From assembly GCA_023135025.1 (NCBI GenBank), contig JAGLTY010000131.1, forward strand, positions 1 through 6,403: a stretch of 6,403 nt of DNA, read 5' to 3'. The DNA is from Bacteroidales bacterium (lineage in GTDB: Bacteria > Bacteroidota > Bacteroidia > Bacteroidales > GCA-2748055). The notes below the pieces were generated by a model, which had not been told where the DNA came from, did not search any database, and worked only from the letters and a program-made list of their open reading frames with translations. The translations under genes and the position numbers were made by a program. Numbering within the stretch: the first letter of the stretch is position 1; each line of letters opens with the position of its first letter. Positions 1 through 6,262 of this stretch are shown in pieces.

Positions 1-263
1 GTGTCTGCCGGAACATCAGGTACCTTTACGCTGGTATCGATTGAAGCTACCACAACACCCACCTTTATAGTCTCCCCCTCCTGAACCAGAATTTTCAGCT
101 GTCCGGACTCACCGGCAATCAGGGGCAGGGTTGCTTTTTCCGATTCAATTTCACCGATCTCCTGGTTTTTTGAAACCAGCGCACCGTCCTCCACAAACCA
201 TGATGTGAGTTCTACTTCCGTGATGGATTCACCGGGACTTGGTATTTTAATCTCCAGGGCCAT
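1..263 (-). CDS. sucB: 2-oxoglutarate dehydrogenase E2 (dihydrolipoamide succinyltransferase), N-terminal part
   Basis: This is the first 87 codons of the E2 core of the 2-oxoglutarate dehydrogenase complex; the rest lies beyond the left edge. E2 moves the succinyl group from E1 to coenzyme A by a swinging lipoyl arm. The visible part is a lipoyl (biotinyl-lipoyl) domain: it opens MALEIKIPSPGESITEVEL and has the lipoylation motif EIESEKATL, with Lys43 as the expected lipoylated residue, followed by the usual glycine turn and the hydrophobic GVVVASI strand. By position 87 it is entering the linker (KVPDVPAD). The peripheral-subunit-binding and catalytic acyltransferase domains cannot be seen. 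The ATG at 263 lies one base after the sucA stop codon, which implies translational coupling. The leader is an A-rich run rather than a Shine-Dalgarno site. The E2 of a branched-chain or pyruvate complex is possible from the lipoyl domain alone, but the adjacent OGDH E1 makes SucB the best call. Confidence 0.93.
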   Translation of the reverse strand, partial: MALEIKIPSPGESITEVELTSWFVEDGALVSKNQEIGEIESEKATLPLIAGESGQLKILVQEGETIKVGVVVASIDTSVKVPDVPAD

Positions 264-264
264 G

Positions 265-3090
265 TTACTTTTTTTTGGGTTTCTCTTTTTCGAAATAGTA
301 ATGTTGGTTCAGTATCTCTGTCCTCGAGCTTCCAATCATACACTGCAGGCCACAGTATACGTTCAGAAGTTCGCATGTACACTCTCTGAATACCTTATCG
401 ATAATCTCCTTCTGACTGATTTCGTGCAGTTTGAACAGACCGGTAGCAGGACTTCCGGAAGGCTGGCGGGTAACAGGGATCACCTCTGTTTCTTTCATGG
501 AGTTGCGGATGTAATACCATGCTCCCATGTTTTCGGGCTCTTCCTGAACCCAGAGGGTGAGCATGTTGTTCCGGTATTTCTTCAGGATCCGGGCGATCTC
601 TTTTTCGGGGAAGGGAAAGATCTGATCCAGCCGGATCAATGCAATGTCCCTGGCACCCAGTTTCTGTTTCCGGGCAAGCAGATCATAATAGATTTTTCCG
701 CTGCACAGCACCACCCTACGCACCTCATCCACATCGTTTTCGGTATCGTCATAAACAGGCATAAACTTCCCTTTTTCCAGGTCGTCCAGTGTTGAGACAC
801 ATTGCGGATGGCGCAGCAGGCTTTTGGGAGTAAAGACCACAAGGGGTACCCTTGACTTTTTCTTCATATGGTTTCGCAGCGCGTGGAACAGGTTGGCCGG
901 CGTGGTGGGGTTGATGATATGCATGTTGCATCCTGCAGCCAGACTGAGGAATCTTTCGATACGGGCACTGGAGTGTTCAGGTCCCTGTCCTTCGAATCCA
1001 TGAGGGAGATAGAGCACCAGGCCGTTCATGACACCCCATTTCTCTTCGGCACTTGAAATATACTGATCTAGAATTACCTGGGCCACATTAATGAAATCTC
1101 CAAATTGAGCTTCCCAGATGGTCAGGTTTTTCGGACAGGACATGGCATAACCATATTCAAATCCAAGTACACCATACTCATTAAGAGGTGAGTTAAAGAG
1201 ATGGAAGGGCGCCTGATTTTTATCGATATACTTCAGCGGGAAATAGATTTCCGTGGACTCCTCCATCACCATACCGGCATGCCGGTGAGAAAATGTTCCC
1301 CTGATTGAATCCTGACCACTGATCCTGACCGGGTGATTTTCAAGCAGGAGTGAACCGTATGCCAGCAACTCTCCCAGTGCCCAGTCCACACGGTTTTCCC
1401 TGATCATTCTGGCCCGGTCCTCTATCAGTTTGATCGATTTCTTAAAAAATACCAGGTCTTCAGGTAAGGTATGTAACTGGTTGGCAATGCGATTCAGGGT
1501 ACGACCCGGTACACCTGTTTCTGCAGGTTCTTCAAAATCCTTTATGGAGGCATAATCCATTCCTTCCCATTGCGCTTCCATAAACTGCTGAATGGTCACC
1601 TTCTTCTCTTTTCTTGCTGCATCCAGCTGCTTCTCCAGCATGGAGTCAAATTCGGTTTCAGCACGGTTGATATCCGCGTTGGTCAGAACACCCTGTTGAA
1701 CCAGCTCTTTGCTGTAGAGGTCCCTTGGGTTGGGATGGCTGGCAATGGCTTTATAGAGGGTGGGCTGAGTAAACCGCGGTTCGTCACCTTCATTATGGCC
1801 ATATTTACGGTAAGCCAGTATATCGATGAATACATCGGTATGGAACAACTGGCGGTATTCAATGGCCATTCGCATCACATGGACCAGGCCTTCCACATCA
1901 TCCCCATTTACGTGCCAGATGGGTGACTTGGTTACCTTTCCCACATCGGTGCAGTAGGTACTGGAGCGGCCATCCAGGTAGTTGGTGGTAAAACCCACCT
2001 GGTTATTGATCACCAGGTGGATGGTCCCGCCGGTCTTATATCCTTCAAGTTCGGACATCTGAACTACCTCGTATACCACACCCTGACCGGCGATGGCAGC
2101 ATCTCCATGAATGATGATGGGGACCAGCCTGTTGTTGTCTCCTCCGTAAATGTGATCAATCCGTGCCCTGGAGACACCCTCGATGATTGGTGAGGACGAT
2201 TCAAGGTGTGACGGGTTGGGGACAATATTCAGGATCACTTCCTCATCTTCGCTGGTTCTCACGGTATTGCTGTACCCCAGGTGGTACTTCACATCACCCA
2301 GACTGATCCGTTCTTCGTAGGACTCCCCTTCAAACTCTTTAAAGATATTCTGTGCCGGCTTCCTTAGAAAATTAGCCAGTACATTGAGTCGTCCCCTGTG
2401 AGCCATCCCTATATTAAACTCCTTCACACCCAGACTGGCACCCTTTTCCATCAGGTCGTTTAACGCAGGTATCAGGATCTCCGAGCCTTCCAGGGAGAAT
2501 CGTTTCTGACCTACAAATTTATTGTGAATGAATTTTTCAAATCCCACCGCCTCTATCAGATGGTGATAGATCTTTCTCTTCTCTTCAGGCGTGAAAACGG
2601 ACCGGTTCTTTCCCTGCTCGATGCGTTCTGTGAGCCACTTGATTTTTTCCGGAATCCGGATGAACATAAACTCGGATCCAATGTGTCCGCAATAGGTTTT
2701 TTTCAGATAATCAACAATCTCTCGCAGAGGGACTTTGCCACAACCAATCTCCCTCCCTGCATGATAGGATATATCCAGGTTGTTTTCAGAGAGTCCATAA
2801 TTCTCAAGGTCGAGGGTGGGGAAGTACTTTCTTCGGGTACGTACAGGATTGGTCTCAGTGAACAGGTGTCCCCTTTTCCGGTAACCATCGATCAGGTTAA
2901 GGACCTTGAACTCTTCGTCAAATGTGAGGGATTCGGATTCGGGGTGACTGTAATCTCTTCTGGCCAGGTCAAAACCCTGGAAAAAGTGGTGCCAGCTGGG
3001 ATCCACTGATTCGGGATTATCCCTGTATTTCCGATAAAGTTCTTCAATGGCCTCTGAGTTGAGGCTCTGCAAAAACGATAAATCGTCCAT
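265..3090 (-). CDS. sucA: 2-oxoglutarate dehydrogenase E1 component (thiamine diphosphate-dependent)
   Basis: E1 decarboxylates 2-oxoglutarate on thiamine diphosphate and succinylates the lipoyl arm of E2 in the cytoplasmic TCA cycle complex. Using the ATG at 3090 it has 941 residues, close to the family norm (about 930). An N-terminal E2-contact segment (residues 1-40, ending PSWHHFFQGF) is followed by the TPP domain with HRGRLNVL (231-238), GDAAIAGQG (329-337), INNQVGFTT (361-369) and RKYGHNEGDEPRF (428-440). The transketolase-like pyrimidine domain has SGQDSIRGTFSHRHA (591-605) and PHGFEGQGPEHSSAR (696-710). The C-terminal domain has QEEPENMGAWYY (849-860). An in-frame TTG at 3105 would add five residues, but I prefer ATG-3090 because MDDLSFLQSLN matches how Bacteroidota homologues begin. 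Unusually, the last ~38 residues run past the normal end and carry four cysteines (CxC-x6-CxxxC) and a lysine-rich terminus. sucB follows after one base. Confidence 0.97.
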   Translation of the reverse strand: MDDLSFLQSLNSEAIEELYRKYRDNPESVDPSWHHFFQGFDLARRDYSHPESESLTFDEEFKVLNLIDGYRKRGHLFTETNPVRTRRKYFPTLDLENYGLSENNLDISYHAGREIGCGKVPLREIVDYLKKTYCGHIGSEFMFIRIPEKIKWLTERIEQGKNRSVFTPEEKRKIYHHLIEAVGFEKFIHNKFVGQKRFSLEGSEILIPALNDLMEKGASLGVKEFNIGMAHRGRLNVLANFLRKPAQNIFKEFEGESYEERISLGDVKYHLGYSNTVRTSEDEEVILNIVPNPSHLESSSPIIEGVSRARIDHIYGGDNNRLVPIIIHGDAAIAGQGVVYEVVQMSELEGYKTGGTIHLVINNQVGFTTNYLDGRSSTYCTDVGKVTKSPIWHVNGDDVEGLVHVMRMAIEYRQLFHTDVFIDILAYRKYGHNEGDEPRFTQPTLYKAIASHPNPRDLYSKELVQQGVLTNADINRAETEFDSMLEKQLDAARKEKKVTIQQFMEAQWEGMDYASIKDFEEPAETGVPGRTLNRIANQLHTLPEDLVFFKKSIKLIEDRARMIRENRVDWALGELLAYGSLLLENHPVRISGQDSIRGTFSHRHAGMVMEESTEIYFPLKYIDKNQAPFHLFNSPLNEYGVLGFEYGYAMSCPKNLTIWEAQFGDFINVAQVILDQYISSAEEKWGVMNGLVLYLPHGFEGQGPEHSSARIERFLSLAAGCNMHIINPTTPANLFHALRNHMKKKSRVPLVVFTPKSLLRHPQCVSTLDDLEKGKFMPVYDDTENDVDEVRRVVLCSGKIYYDLLARKQKLGARDIALIRLDQIFPFPEKEIARILKKYRNNMLTLWVQEEPENMGAWYYIRNSMKETEVIPVTRQPSGSPATGLFKLHEISQKEIIDKVFRECTCELLNVYCGLQCMIGSSRTEILNQHYYFEKEKPKKK
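268..276 (-). other. A8 homopolymer and A_AAA_AAG slippery heptamer at the sucA-sucB junction
   Basis: On the minus strand the last sense codons of sucA read CCC AAA AAA AAG, followed by the TAA stop, one C and the sucB ATG. The A8 run is at 269-276. In the sucA reading frame the final A_AAA_AAG (274 down to 268) has exactly the phase of the known bacterial -1 frameshift heptamer used in dnaX. A -1 shift would add about 18 residues before a stop. Loss of one A in transcription would instead join sucA in frame to sucB. I see no obvious downstream stimulatory hairpin, and a lysine-rich tail would produce such a run by chance, so any use as a recoding site is only an inference. The A-rich stretch may simply help translation initiation of sucB. 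Confidence 0.3.
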
Positions 3091-3116
3091 ATGCCGCCTG
3101 TACAAATTTTAATAGT

Positions 3117-3155
3117 AACAACCTGGCGTTAGAATTGTTGCTTGCCAGGCCTGTT
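3117..3155 (-). terminator. Imperfect stem-loop between the DHOD-like gene and sucA (possible weak terminator or attenuator)
   Basis: The arms CCTGGC (3122-3127) and GCCAGG (3144-3149) are perfect complements around a 16-base loop. An outer AACA/TGTT pairing (3117-3120 with 3152-3155) forms after small unpaired bases. Read on the minus strand it starts right at the stop codon of the dihydroorotate dehydrogenase-like gene and is followed by a modestly T-rich GTTGTTACTATT, not a clean T-tract. The large loop and poor T-tract make it a weak terminator at best. It could also be a processing or stability hairpin in the sucA leader. Confidence 0.28.
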
Positions 3156-4144
3156 TATCTTATCTCACTGAAGTGTTTCATGAACTGCATCCTTTCAAAG
3201 GCAGCCGGATCAGCTCCGTATTTCCTGGAAATTTTTCCTCTGAACTGGTCCACAGAATCGAATCCTTTATCGGACATCCAATGATTGAGCTTTGTCAGCA
3301 TCTTATTGATCTGCTCCGGGCCATTTATATAAAGGGTCGATACCACCTGAATGGCCGTTGCACCTGCCAGCAACATTTTTATCACATCTTCACCTGTGTG
3401 AATACCGGTGGAGGCCGCAAGGTCACAGTTTACCCGCTCCGACATAATGGCAATCCATCGAAGGGTCTCTTTCTGCTCTTCACGGGTGGAAAACATTTGG
3501 GGTGTGGACAGCACCATCTTTTCGATATCAATGTCGGGTGAATAGAAACGGTTAAACATCACCAGCCCCGAAACACCTGTTTCGGACAGAGCCTTCACAG
3601 AGAGGCCCAGGCGTGTGAAATATTTACTGATCTTAATGGCCACAGGAATCTTTACCGTGGCCAGCACTTTCTCTATAATCCTGAAATAGGCTTTCTCAAA
3701 CTCTTTGTTTTTAAAATCGGCCGGGTTGAGGAAAATATTCAACTCCAGGGCATCGGCTCCTGCCTCCTCCATCCTTTTGGTAAAGTGAGTCCAGTCCTCA
3801 TTTGAAATGCAGTTGATGCTGCCGATGATCGGGATGGAGACTGCCTTTTTAGCATCTCTGATCAACTGGAGAAATTTCCCCAGGTTATCCTCGCGGATGT
3901 GAAGATCGATGTAGTCAAGGGTTTCCGACAATCCTGAATAGATCATGGGATTTTTTTCAGCCTCTTTCACCTGCTCCTTCACTTCCAGCAGGATCTCCTC
4001 CTCAAATATGGATTTCATTACCACAGCACCTGCTCCATGCTTCTCCAGGGAAACGATACCATCAAGGGTTCCGGTCAGACCGCTGCTCCCGACGATGATT
4101 GGATTCTTCAGTTCCAATCCCAGGTATGATGTTGTCAGATTCAT
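3155..4144 (-). CDS. Dihydroorotate dehydrogenase-like FMN protein (probably not a true PyrD)
   Basis: This is a 329-residue TIM-barrel flavoprotein of the dihydroorotate dehydrogenase/dihydropyrimidine dehydrogenase superfamily. It starts MNLTTSYLGLELKNPIIVGSS, the usual first strand. Likely FMN contacts are Lys44 (VVMKS), the IGSIN strand (107-111), Asn136 in ELN, Lys171 (VAIKIS), and the phosphate-binding segments STGIHTGED (245-253) and LAGATAIQVV (259-268). The catalytic loop is unlike real PyrD: where those have N-x-S-x-P-N with a Cys or Ser base, this reads NIFLNPADF, with no Cys or Ser and with the P-N order reversed. I therefore do not expect ordinary dihydroorotate oxidation. Databases commonly carry related proteins only as 'dihydroorotate dehydrogenase-like', with no known substrate. 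No pyrimidine genes lie nearby, and no signal peptide or iron-sulfur motif is seen. The ATG at 4144 has an A-rich leader (AAAGAAAATGAT). Confidence 0.85.
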   Translation of the reverse strand: MNLTTSYLGLELKNPIIVGSSGLTGTLDGIVSLEKHGAGAVVMKSIFEEEILLEVKEQVKEAEKNPMIYSGLSETLDYIDLHIREDNLGKFLQLIRDAKKAVSIPIIGSINCISNEDWTHFTKRMEEAGADALELNIFLNPADFKNKEFEKAYFRIIEKVLATVKIPVAIKISKYFTRLGLSVKALSETGVSGLVMFNRFYSPDIDIEKMVLSTPQMFSTREEQKETLRWIAIMSERVNCDLAASTGIHTGEDVIKMLLAGATAIQVVSTLYINGPEQINKMLTKLNHWMSDKGFDSVDQFRGKISRKYGADPAAFERMQFMKHFSEIR

Positions 4145-4200
4145 ATCATTTTCTTTGTTGGTTATCCCGCCTTAGTTCTCTGAAATGCGTTTATGTTTTT

Positions 4201-4220
4201 GCCGGAGGTAAGTTCCGGAC
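4201..4220. repeat. Short inverted repeat (CCGGA / TCCGG) between the ADH and DHOD-like genes
   Basis: CCGGA (4202-4206) and TCCGG (4214-4218) form a 5-bp stem with a 7-base loop in the 97-bp gap after the alcohol dehydrogenase. On the minus strand the bases after the second arm are CAAAAACAT, so there is no T-tract as an intrinsic terminator would require. It might be a 5' leader hairpin of the DHOD-like transcript or a protein site. With only five pairs, chance is a fair explanation. Confidence 0.25.
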
Positions 4221-4230
4221 TATGAAAATA

Positions 4231-4238
4231 CAAAAATA
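4231..4238 (-). promoter_or_regulatory. Candidate Bacteroidota -7 box upstream of the DHOD-like gene
   Basis: Read on the minus strand this is TATTTTTG, an exact match to the Bacteroidota housekeeping -7 consensus TAnnTTTG. It sits about 90 bp upstream of the ATG at 4144, just after the end of the alcohol dehydrogenase. No TTG-type -33 element is found about 20 bp further upstream, so the match is half a promoter and could be chance in AT-rich sequence. If real, it would separate transcription of the DHOD-like gene (and perhaps sucAB) from the alcohol dehydrogenase. Confidence 0.25.
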
Positions 4239-4240
4239 TG

Positions 4241-5266
4241 TCAGATCATGAGGACCTTGGCCCCTCTGATCTTCCGGTTTTTCAACTCCAGCAATGCGAT
4301 GTTGGCATCTTTCAGGGAGTATTCCTGGCACTCGGGTTTGATGGGAATCTCTGCTGCGAGCTCAAGGAATTCTCTTACATCGCTCCTGGACACGTTGGCC
4401 ACGCTTTTGATCTCCTTTTCCATCCAGAGGTGTTCAGTGTAATCCAGTTTGAGAAGATACGCCTTATCCAACTCCTCCTTCCTGATGGCGTTGATGACCA
4501 GCCTGCCTCCCGGTTTCAGGTTTTTCAGCGCTTCCACCACCGGTTTCCAGACAGGGGTGGTGTCGATAATGGAATCCAGCAACACATCCGGGATCTCCTC
4601 CGTTCCTCCGGCCCAGGTTGCACCCAGTTCCATGGCAAATTCCTGCTCCGATCTGCTCCTGGCAAAGACATGAACCTGTGTCGCAGGGAAGCGGTGCCTG
4701 GCCATCTTCAATACCAGGTGGGCCGAGGCACCGAATCCTGTTAATCCCAGGTGCTGCCCATCTCCGATTCCTGACAGTTTGAGGGACCTGTAACCAATGG
4801 CGCCTGCACATAGCAGGGGTGCCGCTTCTGCATCGGAGAATTGATCGGGAATAGGAAATGCAGAATCTGCTGGCACCACCATGTATTCAGCGTATCCACC
4901 ATGGACATCACGGCCGGTTGCCCTGAATTCAGAACAGAGGTTTTCATTTCCATCACGGCAATATGAACAGGTTCCACATGAGGAGAAGATCCATGCTACC
5001 CCGAGACGGTCACCCCTCTTATATTCGGTTACACGTTCACCCCGGGCAGCCACCACTCCAACCACCTGGTGTCCGGGGATGACAGGCAGATGGGGGGGAG
5101 GTGTCCGTCCTTCGATCTCATCCAGTTCCGTATGGCATACGCCGCAGGCAGATATCCTCAGAAGTACTTCACGGGGCCCCGGAACCGGGTCTGGAACGAT
5201 GGAAAATTGAAGTGGTTCTTTCTCTTTTGAAAGATCTGCAAGAGACCTCAGGATCATTGCTTTCAT
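4241..5266 (-). CDS. Zinc-dependent alcohol dehydrogenase (MDR superfamily)
   Basis: A 341-residue medium-chain dehydrogenase/reductase that would interconvert an alcohol and an aldehyde or ketone with NAD(P)H in the cytoplasm. The N-terminal GroES-like domain has the catalytic zinc site: Cys44 in CGVCHTELD, His66 in PGHQVVG, and Cys153 in PLLCAGAIGY. The structural zinc site is complete: Cys97, Cys100, Cys103 and Cys111 (CGTCSYC...LC). The Rossmann domain has the nucleotide loop GFGASAH (177-183), where the third glycine of GxGxxG is alanine. GHQ instead of the common GHE is also notable. Together these resemble the bacterial subgroup known as zinc-binding ADH family 2 (TIGR02822) as I recall it; the substrate cannot be told. 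The full length and C-terminal end (IRGAKVLMI) look intact. The ATG at 5266 has no clear Shine-Dalgarno site. It faces nfnA across a shared 162-bp upstream region and is followed by a 97-bp gap. Confidence 0.93.
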   Translation of the reverse strand: MKAMILRSLADLSKEKEPLQFSIVPDPVPGPREVLLRISACGVCHTELDEIEGRTPPPHLPVIPGHQVVGVVAARGERVTEYKRGDRLGVAWIFSSCGTCSYCRDGNENLCSEFRATGRDVHGGYAEYMVVPADSAFPIPDQFSDAEAAPLLCAGAIGYRSLKLSGIGDGQHLGLTGFGASAHLVLKMARHRFPATQVHVFARSRSEQEFAMELGATWAGGTEEIPDVLLDSIIDTTPVWKPVVEALKNLKPGGRLVINAIRKEELDKAYLLKLDYTEHLWMEKEIKSVANVSRSDVREFLELAAEIPIKPECQEYSLKDANIALLELKNRKIRGAKVLMI

Positions 5267-5365
5267 AGAGGCAAGATATGTTTTTGTTTTTATTTATTCT
5301 TAATAACACCTTACTGATCATCAACATATTTTTTCAGCAAATTTTCAATTAATATTGCATCTTTT

Positions 5366-5380
5366 ACAGGTTATACCTGT
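5366..5380. promoter_or_regulatory. Perfect 15-bp palindrome (ACAGGT-TAT-ACCTGT), candidate operator
   Basis: Two perfect 6-bp half sites are separated by three bases in the AT-rich 162-bp region between the divergent alcohol dehydrogenase and nfnA genes. It ends 48 bp before the nfnA ATG and starts 99 bp from the dehydrogenase ATG, the usual place for a repressor or activator of either promoter. It stands out because its GC-richer arms sit in very AT-rich sequence. No convergent gene ends here, so a terminator role is unlikely. The nearby TAATATTG (5350-5357) and TAGATTTT (5387-5394) are only partial -7 box matches, so I cannot fix a promoter or name a regulator. Confidence 0.45.
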
Positions 5381-5428
5381 CTCAATTAGATTTTATAGTT
5401 TTACCATTAAAAGCATAAAAATCAACAG

Positions 5429-6262
5429 ATGAACAGGGTTGTCGAAAAGGAATACTTCTCCGACGCAGTGGTAAAACTCGTGGTGGAAGCTCCCCGTATT
5501 GCAAAGAGCCGGAAAGCGGGTCATTTTGTGATTGTACGCGTGGGACAGAAAGGAGAGCGGATTCCACTTACTATTTCAGGTGCAGATATTGAAAAAGGTA
5601 CCATTACACTCATCATACAGAAAGTGGGTGTTACATCCATTAAACTCTGTAACCTGGAGGAGGGTGAATTCATTACCGATGTTGTGGGCCCGCTGGGAGT
5701 GCCAACTCATATTGAAAAGGTTGGGACAGTGCTGGCATGCGGGGGTGGCGTGGGTGTTGCACCACTACTACCCATTGTAGAAGCCTTAAAGAAAGCAGGT
5801 AACAAAGTGATTACGGTACTGGCTGCAAGATCGAAGGAGCTGATTATCCTGGAAGAGCAGATGCGAATGCATTCTGACGAGGTGGTGATCATGACCGATG
5901 ATGGATCGTACGGAAAGAAAGGGCTGGTTACCAATGGCATGGAGGAGGTGATCAAACGGGAAAAAGTCGATCTGTCGGTGACTGTTGGTCCGGCTGTTAT
6001 GATGAAGTACTGTACTCTTCTGACGAAGAAATACGATATCCCGACGGTGGCCAGTCTGAACACCCTGATGGTGGATGGTACCGGCATGTGCGGGGCCTGC
6101 AGGGTGACCGTTGGCGGTAAGACAAAATTTGTTTGTGTGGATGGTCCCGAATTTGATGCCTTTGAGGTTGATTTCGATGAGATGCTTATGAGACTGGATT
6201 CATACAAACCGTCCGAAACCGAAGCCTATGAAACTTTTCAAAAAAAATACCGGAAAGCATGA
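5429..6262 (+). CDS. nfnA: NADH-dependent reduced ferredoxin:NADP+ oxidoreductase subunit A (PyrK-like FAD/[2Fe-2S] protein)
   Basis: This 277-residue protein belongs to the sulfide/dihydroorotate dehydrogenase-type FAD/NAD-binding family. With NfnB it forms an electron-bifurcating transhydrogenase that couples NADH and reduced ferredoxin to NADP+ reduction. The FAD-binding barrel has the RIPLTIS motif (44-50, the RxPLT site). The NAD-binding domain has CGGGVGVAPLLPI (104-116) and a second signature VGPAVMMKYC (186-195). The C-terminal [2Fe-2S] site is D216-x4-C221-x2-C224-x11-C236, in which Asp takes the place of the first Cys of PyrK; an Asp ligand is, as I recall, also known from the Thermotoga NfnA structure. 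This, and the NfnB start overlapping its stop, favours NfnA over PyrK or a sulfide dehydrogenase subunit. The ATG at 5429 lies behind an A-rich leader (AAAAATCAACAG) without a Shine-Dalgarno site. Regulation may involve the upstream palindrome. Confidence 0.9.
   Translation: MNRVVEKEYFSDAVVKLVVEAPRIAKSRKAGHFVIVRVGQKGERIPLTISGADIEKGTITLIIQKVGVTSIKLCNLEEGEFITDVVGPLGVPTHIEKVGTVLACGGGVGVAPLLPIVEALKKAGNKVITVLAARSKELIILEEQMRMHSDEVVIMTDDGSYGKKGLVTNGMEEVIKREKVDLSVTVGPAVMMKYCTLLTKKYDIPTVASLNTLMVDGTGMCGACRVTVGGKTKFVCVDGPEFDAFEVDFDEMLMRLDSYKPSETEAYETFQKKYRKA

Noticed and set aside
205..795. Long plus-strand open frame opposite the 3' end of sucA
   Set aside because: It is fully antisense to well-conserved sucA coding sequence, resembles no family, and has the composition expected of a reverse-strand shadow. 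The same holds for the other antisense frames in sucA, the DHOD-like gene and ADH.
3095..3112. TTAAAATTTG before sucA as a Bacteroidota promoter
   Set aside because: Read on the minus strand it has TA and TTTG with three, not two, bases between, there is no TTG about 20 bp upstream, and the likely start would fall almost on the ATG.
3155..4144. Calling the TIM-barrel gene pyrD
   Set aside because: The catalytic Cys/Ser loop is missing and no pyrimidine genes are adjacent, so the symbol would mislead.
5280..5300. T-rich run after position 5280 as an intrinsic terminator
   Set aside because: No hairpin lies before it and it is upstream of both divergent genes, not after either.
5707..6207. 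Minus-strand open frame opposite nfnA
   Set aside because: It overlaps the conserved NAD-binding and iron-sulfur regions of nfnA and has no recognisable motif; it is a shadow.
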